NCBI GenBank assembly: GCA_947165105.1
Contig: CAMUZC010000036.1
Coordinates: 1-14,902 of the forward strand
Source: an uncultured Lachnospiraceae bacterium
Lineage (GTDB): Bacteria > Bacillota_A > Clostridia > TANB77 > CAG-508
Direction of reading: 5' to 3'
Length of the DNA: 14,902 nucleotides
In this document: positions 1 through 7,295 of the stretch, piece by piece
Numbering within the stretch: the stretch's first letter is position 1
Layout: the number at the start of each line of letters is the position of its first letter
The notes under the pieces: generated by a model
Databases searched by the model: none
Seen by the model: the letters and a program-made list of their open reading frames with translations, nothing else
Told to the model about the DNA's origin: nothing
Translations under genes and position numbers: made by a program

Positions 1-58
1 GGTAAGGCACGAGTCTGCAAAACTCTGATCCCCGGTTCGAATCCGGGTGTCGCCTCCA
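1..58 (+). tRNA. tRNA-Cys (GCA), 5' end cut off by the window
   Basis: This is the 3' three quarters of a cysteine tRNA. The D-loop remnant GGTAAGGC is followed by anticodon loop CTGCAAA (15-21) with anticodon GCA at 17-19. The T arm CCCGG-TTCGAAT-CCGGG spans 31-47, the acceptor 3' strand TGTCGCC spans 48-54, the discriminator is T55, and an encoded CCA lies at 56-58. The anticodon stem has four clean pairs and an outer C-T mismatch (10/26), which is tolerated in some tRNAs. The 5' acceptor half is outside the window, so acceptor pairing cannot be checked. Confidence 0.93.
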
Positions 59-101
59 GAAAAAATAAAAGATGCTGTTTACAGCATCTTTTATTTTTTC
101 T
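58..101. terminator. Long bidirectional terminator between tRNA-Cys and the aquaporin gene
   Basis: A perfect inverted repeat (58-77 with 82-101, loop TTTA) has core GATGCTG/CAGCATC flanked by an A-rich 5' and a T-rich 3' side. It therefore reads as a rho-independent terminator on both strands. It ends the tRNA transcript on the plus strand and the aquaporin gene, whose stop is at 116-118, on the minus strand. The left arm begins at the final A of the tRNA CCA. Confidence 0.9.
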
Positions 102-115
102 AAAATATATTACTA

Positions 116-811
116 TTAATTTTCAGATTTGTTAAGAAACTTAAATACAACAGCAGCTAATGCAGAACCAACAAATGGAGCCACTATAAATACCCAAACT
201 TGTTTTAAAGCTTCTCCTCCTAAGAAAATAGCTGGCGCTAAACTTCTTGCTGGATTAACTGATGTTCCTGTTAAAGGAATTCCTATAATATGAACAAATG
301 CAAGTGTTAAACCAATTACAATTCCTGCAACTGAAGATTTTTTATCATCAGATGTTACTCCTAAAATTGTGTAAATAAATACAAATGTTAATATTATTTC
401 TACTAAAATTGCTCCACCCATATTTAATCCAACAAATGATGCATCTCCAAATCCATTAGCTCCTAGAGATTCAACACCTAAATTTGACCATGATCCTATA
501 GCATATAAAATTCCAATTCCTGCAATTGCTCCAATAACTTGTGCAATAACATATCCAACAAAATCTTTTACATCCATTTTTTTGTTAATTAACATAGCAA
601 GAGATACTGCTGGATTTATATGACATCCAGAAATATTTCCAATTACATATGCCATTGCTACTATTGATAATCCAAAAGCCATGGCAATTGTTAAAACGCC
701 AAAAGTTCCTAAAGGGGCTCCAGCTGTTAAACCTCCTGTTACTACAGCTGTTCCACATCCAAATAAAACTAATACAGCTGTTCCAATAAATTCACAAAGA
801 TATTTTTTCAT
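116..811 (-). CDS. aqpZ: Aquaporin, AqpZ-type water channel (MIP family)
   Basis: This 231-aa integral membrane protein of the major intrinsic protein family has the usual length and six hydrophobic helices. Both NPA half-helix motifs are present: HINPAVS (NPA at 66-68) and SVNPARS (NPA at 186-188). The expected selectivity-filter residues are F46, H174, T183 and R189. H174, T183 and R189 even share the E. coli AqpZ numbering. The His and the SVNPARS form argue for a water-selective aquaporin rather than a GlpF glycerol facilitator, which normally carries Gly at the His position and NPARD. The start ATG has SD GGAGGAG seven bases or so upstream, and a near-perfect sigma-A promoter lies behind it. 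It appears monocistronic, ending in the shared bidirectional terminator. The role in passive water flux is inferred from the family. The gene symbol is by similarity only. Confidence 0.93.
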   Translation of the reverse strand: MKKYLCEFIGTAVLVLFGCGTAVVTGGLTAGAPLGTFGVLTIAMAFGLSIVAMAYVIGNISGCHINPAVSLAMLINKKMDVKDFVGYVIAQVIGAIAGIGILYAIGSWSNLGVESLGANGFGDASFVGLNMGGAILVEIILTFVFIYTILGVTSDDKKSSVAGIVIGLTLAFVHIIGIPLTGTSVNPARSLAPAIFLGGEALKQVWVFIVAPFVGSALAAVVFKFLNKSEN

Positions 812-840
812 AAAACTCCTCCTTCTCTATTTATAAATTT

Positions 841-869
841 ATTATATTTCTATTATTTTTATGTGTCAA
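841..869 (-). promoter_or_regulatory. Sigma-A promoter of the aquaporin gene
   Basis: On the minus strand, TTGACA (864-869) and TATAAT (841-846) are separated by exactly 17 bp, a consensus vegetative promoter about 30 bp upstream of the aquaporin start codon. This predicts strong constitutive transcription unless an operator intervenes; I see none. Confidence 0.88.
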
Positions 870-901
870 TAAATTTTACAGATTTTTCCATGATGTGGTT
901 A

Positions 902-930
902 TTTACTTTTTTAGCAAATTATGCTATACT
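902..930 (+). promoter_or_regulatory. Probable promoter for the mecA-like gene (distal)
   Basis: TTTACT (902-907), a 17-bp spacer and TATACT (925-930) preceded by TG at -15/-14 form a plausible extended -10 sigma-A promoter. It would give a leader of about 140 nt. A second, weaker candidate lies closer: TTTATT (1004-1009), 17 bp, TATAAT (1027-1032). I cannot tell which is used. Confidence 0.5.
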
Positions 931-1077
931 TTCAAGTACATTTTTTAGATAAAGTAATATAATATTATTGTATATTATTAACATATTTCCCATAAATTAC
1001 AGGTTTATTTTTAAATAGTTATATTGTATAATGTTAATAGTAAGAGTAATAATATAATTTACGTTAGGAGGACACCT

Positions 1078-1704
1078 ATGAAATTCGAAAAACTAAACGA
1101 GAACAAAATTAGAATCACTCTAAATAATCAAGATTTAATTGAAAAAAATATAGATTTTCATTCTTTCATGTCTAATTCAAAAGAATCTCAAAATCTTTTT
1201 TTAGATATGTTAGATGAAGCCGAAAAAAAAGTTGGATTTATAACTAAAGATTATAAACTAAGAATTGAAGCTTTAGCTTTATCTGATGGTAATTTCATTT
1301 TGACAATAACTCGTTTTGGGAAAAGCATTGATTCTCAAACCAAAAGTCAAAAAAGTAAAAATTTAAAAATCAAGCGAAAGAATCTAGATATAAACGCAAA
1401 ACAATTAATATATAAATTTGATAGTTTTGAAGATTTTTGCAGTTTTTCAACTTTTATTTCAAAACTCAACAATATATACTCTATTTCTAAGAGTATAGTT
1501 TTATATTTATATAAAAACTCATATTACTTATACATTTCTAACATTAATACAGAACATCACAATATTAAACAATTGTATACTTTAATTACAGAATTTGGTA
1601 CATATGTAGATAATTCAGAAATATTTGCTAGAAAGCTTACAGAATGTGGAAAAATTGTTATTAAGAATAATGCAATTAAAACTTGCAATAAATTCTTTAA
1701 CTAA
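1078..1704 (+). CDS. mecA: MecA-family adaptor protein for ClpC
   Basis: This 208-aa protein is similar to Bacillus MecA/YpbH, adaptors that bring substrates to the ClpC ATPase for ClpCP degradation (ComK, and links to Spo0A control, in B. subtilis). The N-terminal part starts MKFEKLNENKIRITL, then NLFLDMLDEAEKKVGF, matching the MecA substrate-binding half. The C-terminal half (about residues 120-208) has the ClpC-binding pattern: YKFDSFEDFCSF, a strand YYLYISN, and a closing LTECGKIVIKNNAI block. A Lys/Ser-rich linker (about 85-110) joins them. An in-frame TTG at 1024 would add 18 residues, but ATG 1078 follows SD AGGAGG at a proper distance and matches the family N terminus. It has no operon partner, because the next gene is convergent. 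The family call is fairly firm; the substrates are unknown. Confidence 0.83.
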   Translation: MKFEKLNENKIRITLNNQDLIEKNIDFHSFMSNSKESQNLFLDMLDEAEKKVGFITKDYKLRIEALALSDGNFILTITRFGKSIDSQTKSQKSKNLKIKRKNLDINAKQLIYKFDSFEDFCSFSTFISKLNNIYSISKSIVLYLYKNSYYLYISNINTEHHNIKQLYTLITEFGTYVDNSEIFARKLTECGKIVIKNNAIKTCNKFFN

Positions 1705-1716
1705 CAAATTGTATTC

Positions 1717-1776
1717 AAAGTGGACGTTTTTAATTAGGCATTTACATTAAAATGTCTAATTAAAAACGTCCACTTT
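1717..1776. repeat. 27-bp near-perfect hairpin after mecA
   Basis: Arms 1717-1737 and 1756-1776 are perfect 21-nt reverse complements (AAAGTGGACG...CGTCCACTTT). The pairing continues inward by six more pairs (1738-1743/1750-1755, one G-T) around the loop ACATTA. It lies between the convergent mecA and M23 genes, where a bidirectional terminator is expected. Neither side carries a clean T run, so it may be a terminator of unusual form or a small mobile or palindromic repeat. The function is not known. Confidence 0.7.
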
Positions 1777-1790
1777 AAACATCTTTACTA

Positions 1791-2807
1791 TTAATATAAA
1801 TAATTTTGTGGGTTTTGAGCTGTACCATTAACTCTTACTTCTAAATGTAAGTGTGGCCCTGTTGAATTTCCTGTGCTTCCAACAGCAGCAATAACTTGAC
1901 CTTGACTAACAACTGATCCAACTGAAACATATAACTGACTGCAATGTGCATAATATGTTTGAACTCCATTAGCATGATTTACAATAAGTAAATTTCCATA
2001 ACTATAATGATATCCCGCATATGTAACAGTTCCTGCTGCAGCTGCTTGAATAGGCGTTCCATTTGATGTTGCTATATCTAAACCTGTATGATAATATCCT
2101 CTCTGTTGACCAAATCTACATGAAATCATACCATATACTGGTGTTGTTAATGGTATTCCTAAATCCACTTTATTATAAGAATTGTTTACATTTTTTGAAG
2201 AACCTATTGCACCATTATTTCCACTATATACAACTGGTTTTGGTTTTACTATAACAGGTTTCTTTTCATATAGTCCTTCAACACATGTATCAACATCTGA
2301 AAAATCAACTAAACTTGTATCATATTTTTCAACAGTAGTAATCTTATCTAAATTATTGGTATCTTTTTCTTTCAATTTATTCATAATCTCTTCTGTTTCA
2401 GCATAAGTAGCTAAATGATATTTTTCTTCTCCATTTAGCAGCATAGTGTAATATTTATAATAAGATACCCCTGTTCCAACTATTTTATTATATATATCTT
2501 CATCATTCGTTTCTACTTCTCTTTTTAATAAACACATTTCGTATTTTGGCATTGTCTGAATCTGTACAAAAGCAACATTTGAATCGCCATTTCCTGATTC
2601 AATATATTCATTTATTTTTGATTGTAATTGTCCTTTATTACTAACATAACCTAGGAACTCACCATTGTACATTACTTCATATGTAGGTTTATAGAAAAAC
2701 AATATTGCACCAACAACTAGAATTATTGCTATGCTAACTAAAACAATAGCTTTCATTCCAACACGTAAATGTATTATTCCTTTCTTTATCTTACTAATAT
2801 AAAACAC
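1791..2807 (-). CDS. Membrane-anchored M23 (LytM-type) peptidoglycan endopeptidase
   Basis: This 338-aa protein has a short basic N terminus, one transmembrane segment (about residues 18-40) and an extracytoplasmic region. The C-terminal M23 domain (about 225-338) is complete: HTGLD gives Zn ligands H240 and D244, YAHC gives H288, and PHLHLE gives H319 and H321. By analogy with LytM, H240, D244 and H321 bind zinc while H288 and H319 act in catalysis. It should cleave peptide cross-links in the wall. The middle region (about 50-200) is unassigned, and a KPVIVKPKPVV stretch serves as a linker. The start is a GTG at 2807 with GAGAGG upstream at short spacing. A downstream ATG at residue 18 has a poorer SD and would trim the basic N terminus. 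Its neighbours are spore coat genes, so a role in sporulation (SpoIIQ-like or cortex-related) is possible but unproven. Confidence 0.86.
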   Translation of the reverse strand: MFYISKIKKGIIHLRVGMKAIVLVSIAIILVVGAILFFYKPTYEVMYNGEFLGYVSNKGQLQSKINEYIESGNGDSNVAFVQIQTMPKYEMCLLKREVETNDEDIYNKIVGTGVSYYKYYTMLLNGEEKYHLATYAETEEIMNKLKEKDTNNLDKITTVEKYDTSLVDFSDVDTCVEGLYEKKPVIVKPKPVVYSGNNGAIGSSKNVNNSYNKVDLGIPLTTPVYGMISCRFGQQRGYYHTGLDIATSNGTPIQAAAAGTVTYAGYHYSYGNLLIVNHANGVQTYYAHCSQLYVSVGSVVSQGQVIAAVGSTGNSTGPHLHLEVRVNGTAQNPQNYLY

Positions 2808-2827
2808 TCTCCTCTCTGGTTTATTAT

Positions 2828-2856
2828 ATTTTATATCATTTTAAAATATAAATCAA
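2828..2856 (-). promoter_or_regulatory. Probable promoter of the M23 peptidase gene
   Basis: On the minus strand, TTGATT (2851-2856), 17 bp and TAAAAT (2828-2833) lie about 20 bp from the GTG start. An overlapping TATAAT just downstream has poorer spacing. Confidence 0.5.
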
Positions 2857-2874
2857 CTATGGGATGAAATTTTT

Positions 2875-2903
2875 TGTGCCAATGGATTTTTTCCATTGGC
2901 ACA
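2875..2903. terminator. Hairpin after the coat-protein pair, possible terminator
   Basis: TGTGCCAATGGA (2875-2886) and TCCATTGGCACA (2892-2903) form a perfect 12-bp stem with a five-base loop, just past the stop of the small coat gene. In the minus-strand transcript it is followed by A6 and then U3, not a U run. Termination is therefore likely but not typical, and it could also stabilise the mRNA 3' end. Confidence 0.55.
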
Positions 2904-2910
2904 CAGTGTT

Positions 2911-3153
2911 TTATTGTAATTCATTTTTTACACTTTGTATTTCTGTTACAGTAGCTGGTTGAGCTGATTTATAGTATCCTTTTGTTTGTGCTATTTTAAA
3001 TAACTCATATTGAAAACTTTCATCATTGTTTCTTATTTGTTGTATTGTTTGTCTTAACTGCATATTTTCTGTTTCTGAAATAACTGTTTGATATGTTGAT
3101 AATTCTGATTTAACTCCACTTAATATATCGTTAACCATTGTTTTTTCGTCCAT
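2911..3153 (-). CDS. Spore coat protein, CotF-like (Coat_F family)
   Basis: This 80-aa protein matches the Coat_F pattern: an N-terminal helix (DEKTMVNDILSGVKSELSTY), a helix with LRQTIQQIRNND, then FKIAQTKGYYKSAQPA. The LRQ-x-IxQI and KGYY-xxAxPA features are the recognisable ones. Proteins of this family sit in the spore coat of bacilli and clostridia, although some clostridial copies are of unknown use. The start ATG follows a strong SD (GGAGGTG, five bases). It lies 42 bp downstream of another small helical coat-like gene on the same strand, so the two are probably co-transcribed. It is shorter than B. subtilis CotF (about 160 aa) but typical for the one-domain clostridial form. Confidence 0.8.
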   Translation of the reverse strand: MDEKTMVNDILSGVKSELSTYQTVISETENMQLRQTIQQIRNNDESFQYELFKIAQTKGYYKSAQPATVTEIQSVKNELQ

Positions 3154-3195
3154 AAAGACACCTCCATTTAGTTTTTTAATTTCAATTTTTATTTA

Positions 3196-3384
3196 TTAGC
3201 TGTTTAAGAAAGACATTAATTTTTGTTTTGTATTTAATGCATCTTGTGCAGATTTTGTAAATACTTGTTTTATTTGGGGATCAACAGCTTGTGAAGCATA
3301 TGTGTTTAATTTTTGATATGATGTTTCATGTGTTCCAATTAAATGTCTTAAGTTTTGAAGCTCTACTTGTGATAAATTAGCCAT
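3196..3384 (-). CDS. Small CotF-like spore coat protein
   Basis: This 62-aa, all-helical, Gln-rich protein (MANLSQVELQNLRHLIGTHE...) resembles the short coat-associated proteins usually found next to a Coat_F gene: a helix with an H-E-x-x-x-x-K pattern, then a second helix ending in KLMSFLNS. The start is ATG 3384. An ATG nine bases upstream (3393) directly abuts SD AGAAAGGA and has no spacing, whereas 3384 lies nine bases from it. It is first in a likely two-gene unit with the CotF-like gene. The coat assignment rests on length, composition and neighbour, so it is less certain than for the partner. Confidence 0.65.
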   Translation of the reverse strand: MANLSQVELQNLRHLIGTHETSYQKLNTYASQAVDPQIKQVFTKSAQDALNTKQKLMSFLNS

Positions 3385-3409
3385 TACTATCATTCCTTTC
3401 TGTTTAATT

Positions 3410-3438
3410 TATATAGTAATTATTTACACTTTTTTGAA
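3410..3438 (-). promoter_or_regulatory. Weak candidate promoter of the coat-protein pair
   Basis: TTCAAA (3433-3438), 17 bp and TATATA (3410-3415) on the minus strand fit sigma-A loosely. Coat genes normally use sigma-E or sigma-K, and I could not see a convincing match to either, so the true promoter may differ. Confidence 0.3.
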
Positions 3439-3464
3439 TTTTATACATTTATAAATCAAACCAA

Positions 3465-3518
3465 ATAAAATAGAGCAAAATGTTACAAACTTTGTTGTTA
3501 CATTTTACCCTATTTTAT
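3465..3518 (-). terminator. Imperfect hairpin after pcrA, probable terminator
   Basis: ATAAAATAG (3465-3473) pairs with CTATTTTAT (3510-3518). The inner segments AAAATGT/ACATTTT and ACAA/TTGT also pair, with three mismatches in between. It lies 21 bp past the pcrA stop and is AT-rich. The 3' side of the minus-strand RNA is U-rich (UAUUUUAUUUGG). Confidence 0.5.
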
Positions 3519-3539
3519 CTAATCTTTTTAATTTAATAA

Positions 3540-5876
3540 TTATAGAATTTCCAAGCCTGCATATTTTGCCATTAACCTTTTGTTCCCTGACTTATCAAAA
3601 CAAATTTCTACTTTCATATCATCACCTTCAGGTTCAACTTTTGTAATTGTACCTTCACCAAATTTCTTATGATAAATCCTTTGTCCAGCTTCATATTTAG
3701 TCACATCAACATCTTTATTCTTGTTAAGTGATTGTAAAAAGCTTTCAGCAGTTCTAAATGCAAATTTATTTTTTTCTCCAATTGAGCCTGTACTGTCCTT
3801 AAATTCTGAACTTTTTGCAGTTGCACCAACTGGTATTTTGTATGAATCCATGCTATATGTTTTCACACTGGATGCTGCTGAATTCTTACCAAATCCATAT
3901 TCCCACTTATAACCACTATCTCCAAATTCATCTTTCTTAGGAGCAAACGCTTCTTCATAACCATCTAATAAATCTTCTGGTATTTCTTTAATAAACCTTG
4001 AAACTGGATTATAACTTGTAGAACCAAATATCGTTCTTCTTTTTGCACATGTTAAAAACAAAAATCTTTTAGCTCTTGTAATTCCAACATAAAATAAACG
4101 TCTCTCTTCTTCCAACTCTTGAGGTTCACCAATTGATTTAAATCCTGGGAATATCCCCTCTTCCATTCCAACTAAAAATACTGTTTCAAATTCCAATCCC
4201 TTTGCACTATGTAGAGTCATTAAAATAACACAATCTTCCTCTTCTTGCATATTGTCTAAATCTGTTGTTAAAGTCATATTTTCCAAGAACTCTTGTAATG
4301 TATTATCAGCAGATTCCTCTTCAAACTCCATTGCAACTGTTAAAAACTCGTCCAAGTTTTGAATTCTACTCTCAGCTTCTATTGTGTTTTCATCCTTCAA
4401 AGCTTTAGTATAACCTGTTTTATTTAATGTTTCTTTTACTAATTCTGAAATTAGAATTTTATCTTGTTTTGCTCTTAATTCCTCTATTGTTTCTACAAAC
4501 TCTCTTGAATTTACATACACTCTATTTAAACCATATTGCTCAGCATTTTTTATAATTTCATACATTGAAACTCCTGTTTTTTCAGAAATTTCTTGAATGT
4601 TGTCCAAACTTGTTTTTCCAATACCACGTTTTGGTTCATTAATTATTCTTTTTAATGCCAAGTTATCTGATGTATTAAATATTAATCTTAAATATGAAAT
4701 AATATCTTTAATTTCTTTTCTTTCATAGAACTTTTGACCACCTATGATTTTATACGGAATCTTTTCCCTTCTTAAAATATCCTCTATAGCTCTTGATTGA
4801 GAGTTCATTCTATATAGAACAGCAAAATCTGAGTAGTTATAAAAATACTCTCTTTTCAATCTATTTATCTGACTAACAATATAGTTGCTTTCATTATACT
4901 CATCATCTCCAACATAAATTGATGGAAGATTTCCTTCATCATTTTGTGTCCATAGTTTCTTATCATACTTCACTTGATTATTCTTTATTACAGCATTAGC
5001 AGCTTTTAAAATATTACCTGTACATCTGTAATTTTGCTCTAATTTTATAATTGTTGTACCAGGAAAATCTTTTTCAAAATTTAAAATATTAGTAATGTCT
5101 GCCCCTCTAAAAGAATAAATTCCTTGATCATTATCTCCTACAACTGTAATATTTCCATGTCTTGATGCCAATATTGAAATAAGCATGAACTGTGCCTTAT
5201 TTGTATCTTGATACTCATCTACTAAAACATATTGAAATTTATCTGTATAATACTCATAAACATCTATGTTTTCTGTTAATATTTTTATTGTATAATTAAT
5301 AATATCGTCAAAATCAATAGCGTTATTCTCTTTTAAACGTCTCTGATATAGTTCATAAACTTGTGCAATTATTTCTTTTCTATAATCTCCAGCATATTTT
5401 GTAGCATATGCTTTTGGTTCTAGCATTTCATTCTTTCCGTTACTTATTTCAGATAAAACTGCTCTATCTGTAAATAATTTATCATCTATCTTCAATTCTT
5501 TTAAGCATTCTTTTACTAATGTTTTTTGATCTTGTGTATCAAATATAATGAATGAACTTTCAAAACCTATTCTATCTATATATTTTCTTAAAATACGTAC
5601 ACATATCGAATGAAATGTGCCTATCCACATATCATTCACAGCATCCCCAACTAGAGACTCTACTCTTTGTTTCATCTCATTTGCTGCTTTGTTTGTAAAT
5701 GTTATCGCCAAAATATTCCATGGTTTTATATATTTTTCAGCCATTAAATATGCAATTTTATGTGTTAGAACTTTAGTTTTACCACTTCCTGCTCCTGCTA
5801 TTATTAAACATGGTCCATCTGTTTGAAGTACCGCTTCTTGTTGTTTATCGTTTAAATCTTGAATTAAATTTTGCAT
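3540..5876 (-). CDS. pcrA: ATP-dependent 3'-5' DNA helicase PcrA (UvrD/Rep family, SF1A)
   Basis: This 778-aa helicase has all SF1A motifs in order: Walker A AGAGSGKT (27-34), Ia TFTNKAANEMK (59-69), TFHS (87-90), II VDEYQD (219-224), III VVGDNDQGIYSFRGAD (245-260), IV QNYR (281-284), V TLHSAKGLEF (554-563) and VI VGITRAKRFLF (597-607). The C-terminal 50 residues (from about 728, YEAGQRIYHKKFGEGTI) are the Tudor-like domain by which PcrA contacts RNA polymerase. A low-complexity linker (about 645-715) precedes it. The family acts in repair, in replication past transcription complexes, and in removing RecA filaments; it is essential in B. subtilis. The length is slightly above the usual 720-760. 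The SD is AAGGAG about 12 bases upstream. In many Firmicutes pcrA is followed by ligA; here coat genes follow instead. Confidence 0.97.
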   Translation of the reverse strand: MQNLIQDLNDKQQEAVLQTDGPCLIIAGAGSGKTKVLTHKIAYLMAEKYIKPWNILAITFTNKAANEMKQRVESLVGDAVNDMWIGTFHSICVRILRKYIDRIGFESSFIIFDTQDQKTLVKECLKELKIDDKLFTDRAVLSEISNGKNEMLEPKAYATKYAGDYRKEIIAQVYELYQRRLKENNAIDFDDIINYTIKILTENIDVYEYYTDKFQYVLVDEYQDTNKAQFMLISILASRHGNITVVGDNDQGIYSFRGADITNILNFEKDFPGTTIIKLEQNYRCTGNILKAANAVIKNNQVKYDKKLWTQNDEGNLPSIYVGDDEYNESNYIVSQINRLKREYFYNYSDFAVLYRMNSQSRAIEDILRREKIPYKIIGGQKFYERKEIKDIISYLRLIFNTSDNLALKRIINEPKRGIGKTSLDNIQEISEKTGVSMYEIIKNAEQYGLNRVYVNSREFVETIEELRAKQDKILISELVKETLNKTGYTKALKDENTIEAESRIQNLDEFLTVAMEFEEESADNTLQEFLENMTLTTDLDNMQEEEDCVILMTLHSAKGLEFETVFLVGMEEGIFPGFKSIGEPQELEEERRLFYVGITRAKRFLFLTCAKRRTIFGSTSYNPVSRFIKEIPEDLLDGYEEAFAPKKDEFGDSGYKWEYGFGKNSAASSVKTYSMDSYKIPVGATAKSSEFKDSTGSIGEKNKFAFRTAESFLQSLNKNKDVDVTKYEAGQRIYHKKFGEGTITKVEPEGDDMKVEICFDKSGNKRLMAKYAGLEIL

Positions 5877-5914
5877 AATTTCTGTACTCTCCTTGCCTTT
5901 TTTTCACTTCATTT

Positions 5915-5943
5915 AGTATAACATAGTCGCTCCTAAAATGCCA
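5915..5943 (-). promoter_or_regulatory. Candidate pcrA promoter with extended -10
   Basis: On the minus strand, TATACT (5915-5920) is preceded by TGT, giving an extended -10. A weak -35 TGGCAT (5938-5943) sits 17 bp upstream. The pcrA start is about 40 bp downstream. Confidence 0.42.
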
Positions 5944-5986
5944 CCTGTATTGGATAAAAATTTTATAAATTTATTTTATAATTTTT

Positions 5987-6007
5987 ATTAAAAAATGTCG
6001 CTATTTT
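5987..6007 (-). terminator. Weak A/T hairpin after the carboxypeptidase gene
   Basis: Directly beyond the stop, A-rich and T-rich tracts flank GTCGC (AAAAAATgtcgctATTTTTT, within about 5987-6007). They can form a seven-pair A/T stem followed in the minus-strand RNA by more U-rich sequence. Its GC content is low, so termination there would be inefficient and read-through toward pcrA is possible. Confidence 0.35.
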
Positions 6008-7234
6008 TTATACATTTAATTTAGATAAAAACAATTTAAAATAATCCATTACGTCTTTCCTCTCAATTAAATTCTTAACTTTTATATCTACTACTTCAAT
6101 AACTTCATCATTTAGCATTACTTTTAGAGTACCTATTATTCTATCTTTTTCAACAGGTGCTTCAAAATAGTATAAATTGTTTATTTCTATATTTATGTTA
6201 TCTTTATCTGTTTTCTTTATCGGTATAATATTATTTGATAACTGGGTTTTATATAATTCTATATTATTGTTTTTACACTTATTTATGACTATTCTATTTT
6301 GGTTAATTAAGCACCATTCCTGGAATTGTTTATCAACTATTTCTTTTATATTAATTAATTCATAATTCTTATATACATACTCTATTAAACTAATGCTATC
6401 AGTAGTCCTTATTTTCTTTGTATCCGCTTGTAATACTACTGTTATTATCTCAAATTCATTTCTATTTACAGATGTTACTAGACATCTTCCTGCATTGTTT
6501 GTAAAACCAGTTTTCACCCCATTCACACCATCTAAGTATCCTAGCAATTCGTTTGTGTTTGTAATGTTTTTAGGATAACCATTTATAGTTACAGTATAAT
6601 TTTTTGTATTAACCACTTTTGCAAATATTTCATTCTTGAGTGCATAATCTGCTAATTTTGCTAATTCATATGCAGTTGTATAATGCTCTGGATTATCCAA
6701 CCCGTGGGGTGTAACATAGTGTGTATTATCAAGACCTATTTCTTTCGCTTTTTCATTCATTAAATCTGCGAATTTTTCGATACTACCTCCAACATTTTCT
6801 GCTATTGCTACTGCAGCGTCATTTCCAGATTTCAGCATTAATCCATATAATAAATCCTTCATAGTTATTTTATCATTATGCTTCAGTCCTAACCTTGAGC
6901 CACCAGTTCCTGCAGCTTTAGCTGATACTGTTATTGTTTGATTTAAATCTGCATTTTCTATTAATACAATTGCAGTCATTATCTTAGTTGTTGATGCCAT
7001 TGCTGTTCTTTTATTTTCATTTTTTCCATATATAACCTTTCCAGATTTTCTGTCATATGCTACCGCTATTCTAGCATTTATATTTGGTTCATTTTCGACT
7101 ATACTTGCAGTTTCAATAGATTTGCTCAACTCCGTATCCTCTAATTCTTCATCTATATCATCTGCAAAACTATATTGCAAACTCCCTATTATACAATTAA
7201 ATAATATAATCAAACATATTATTTTTTTCCACAT
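6008..7234 (-). CDS. D-alanyl-D-alanine carboxypeptidase, S11 family (DacF/DacB-like PBP)
   Basis: This 408-aa secreted low-molecular-weight penicillin-binding protein trims the terminal D-Ala of wall stem peptides. The signal peptide is residues 1-24 (cleavage near YSFA-DD). The S11 catalytic triad of motifs is complete: SxxK at S81-K84 (ASTTKIM), SxN at 136-138 (KSGNDAA) and KTG at 241-243 (GVKTGFTNNAGR). A C-terminal PBP5-like beta domain follows (about 300-395), then a short hydrophobic tail (DYFKLFLSKL) that could be the amphipathic membrane anchor. The ATG is preceded by SD AGGTGA at seven bases. That SD lies inside the 3' arm of a terminator-like hairpin shared with the upstream pilin operon. 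DacF (sporulation) and DacA/DacB paralogues cannot be told apart from motifs alone, so I give no symbol. Confidence 0.93.
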   Translation of the reverse strand: MWKKIICLIILFNCIIGSLQYSFADDIDEELEDTELSKSIETASIVENEPNINARIAVAYDRKSGKVIYGKNENKRTAMASTTKIMTAIVLIENADLNQTITVSAKAAGTGGSRLGLKHNDKITMKDLLYGLMLKSGNDAAVAIAENVGGSIEKFADLMNEKAKEIGLDNTHYVTPHGLDNPEHYTTAYELAKLADYALKNEIFAKVVNTKNYTVTINGYPKNITNTNELLGYLDGVNGVKTGFTNNAGRCLVTSVNRNEFEIITVVLQADTKKIRTTDSISLIEYVYKNYELINIKEIVDKQFQEWCLINQNRIVINKCKNNNIELYKTQLSNNIIPIKKTDKDNINIEINNLYYFEAPVEKDRIIGTLKVMLNDEVIEVVDIKVKNLIERKDVMDYFKLFLSKLNV

Positions 7235-7236
7235 AA

Positions 7237-7277
7237 AAAAATCACCTAAATAAATATATTTTATTTAAGTGATTTTT
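7237..7277 (-). terminator. Terminator-like hairpin overlapping the carboxypeptidase SD
   Basis: In the minus-strand RNA, an 18-bp stem (7260-7277 with 7237-7254, loop of five) is preceded by A5 and followed by U7. The stem is perfect if one G-U is allowed; the plus-strand version has a C-A mismatch, so the structure is built for minus-strand transcripts. It follows the pilin gene stop by about 18 bp. Its 3' arm contains AGGUGA, the SD of the carboxypeptidase gene, and its U tract forms the spacer to the ATG. Confidence 0.75.
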
Positions 7278-7295
7278 ATGTATTAATTTTTATAA

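Noticed and set aside
1024..1077. N-terminal extension of the mecA-like protein from TTG 1024
   Set aside because: The extension overlaps a likely -10 element and has no SD. ATG 1078 has AGGAGG at proper spacing and matches the family N terminus.
2063..2406. Two plus-strand open frames opposite the M23 peptidase gene
   Set aside because: They are antisense shadows in AT-rich sequence with no SD; the minus-strand protein has a complete catalytic domain.
5944..6000. Extremely AT-rich stretch between pcrA and the carboxypeptidase gene as a possible replication origin or mobile-element scar
   Set aside because: No DnaA boxes, direct repeats or target duplications are visible; it fits a terminator plus promoter-upstream region.
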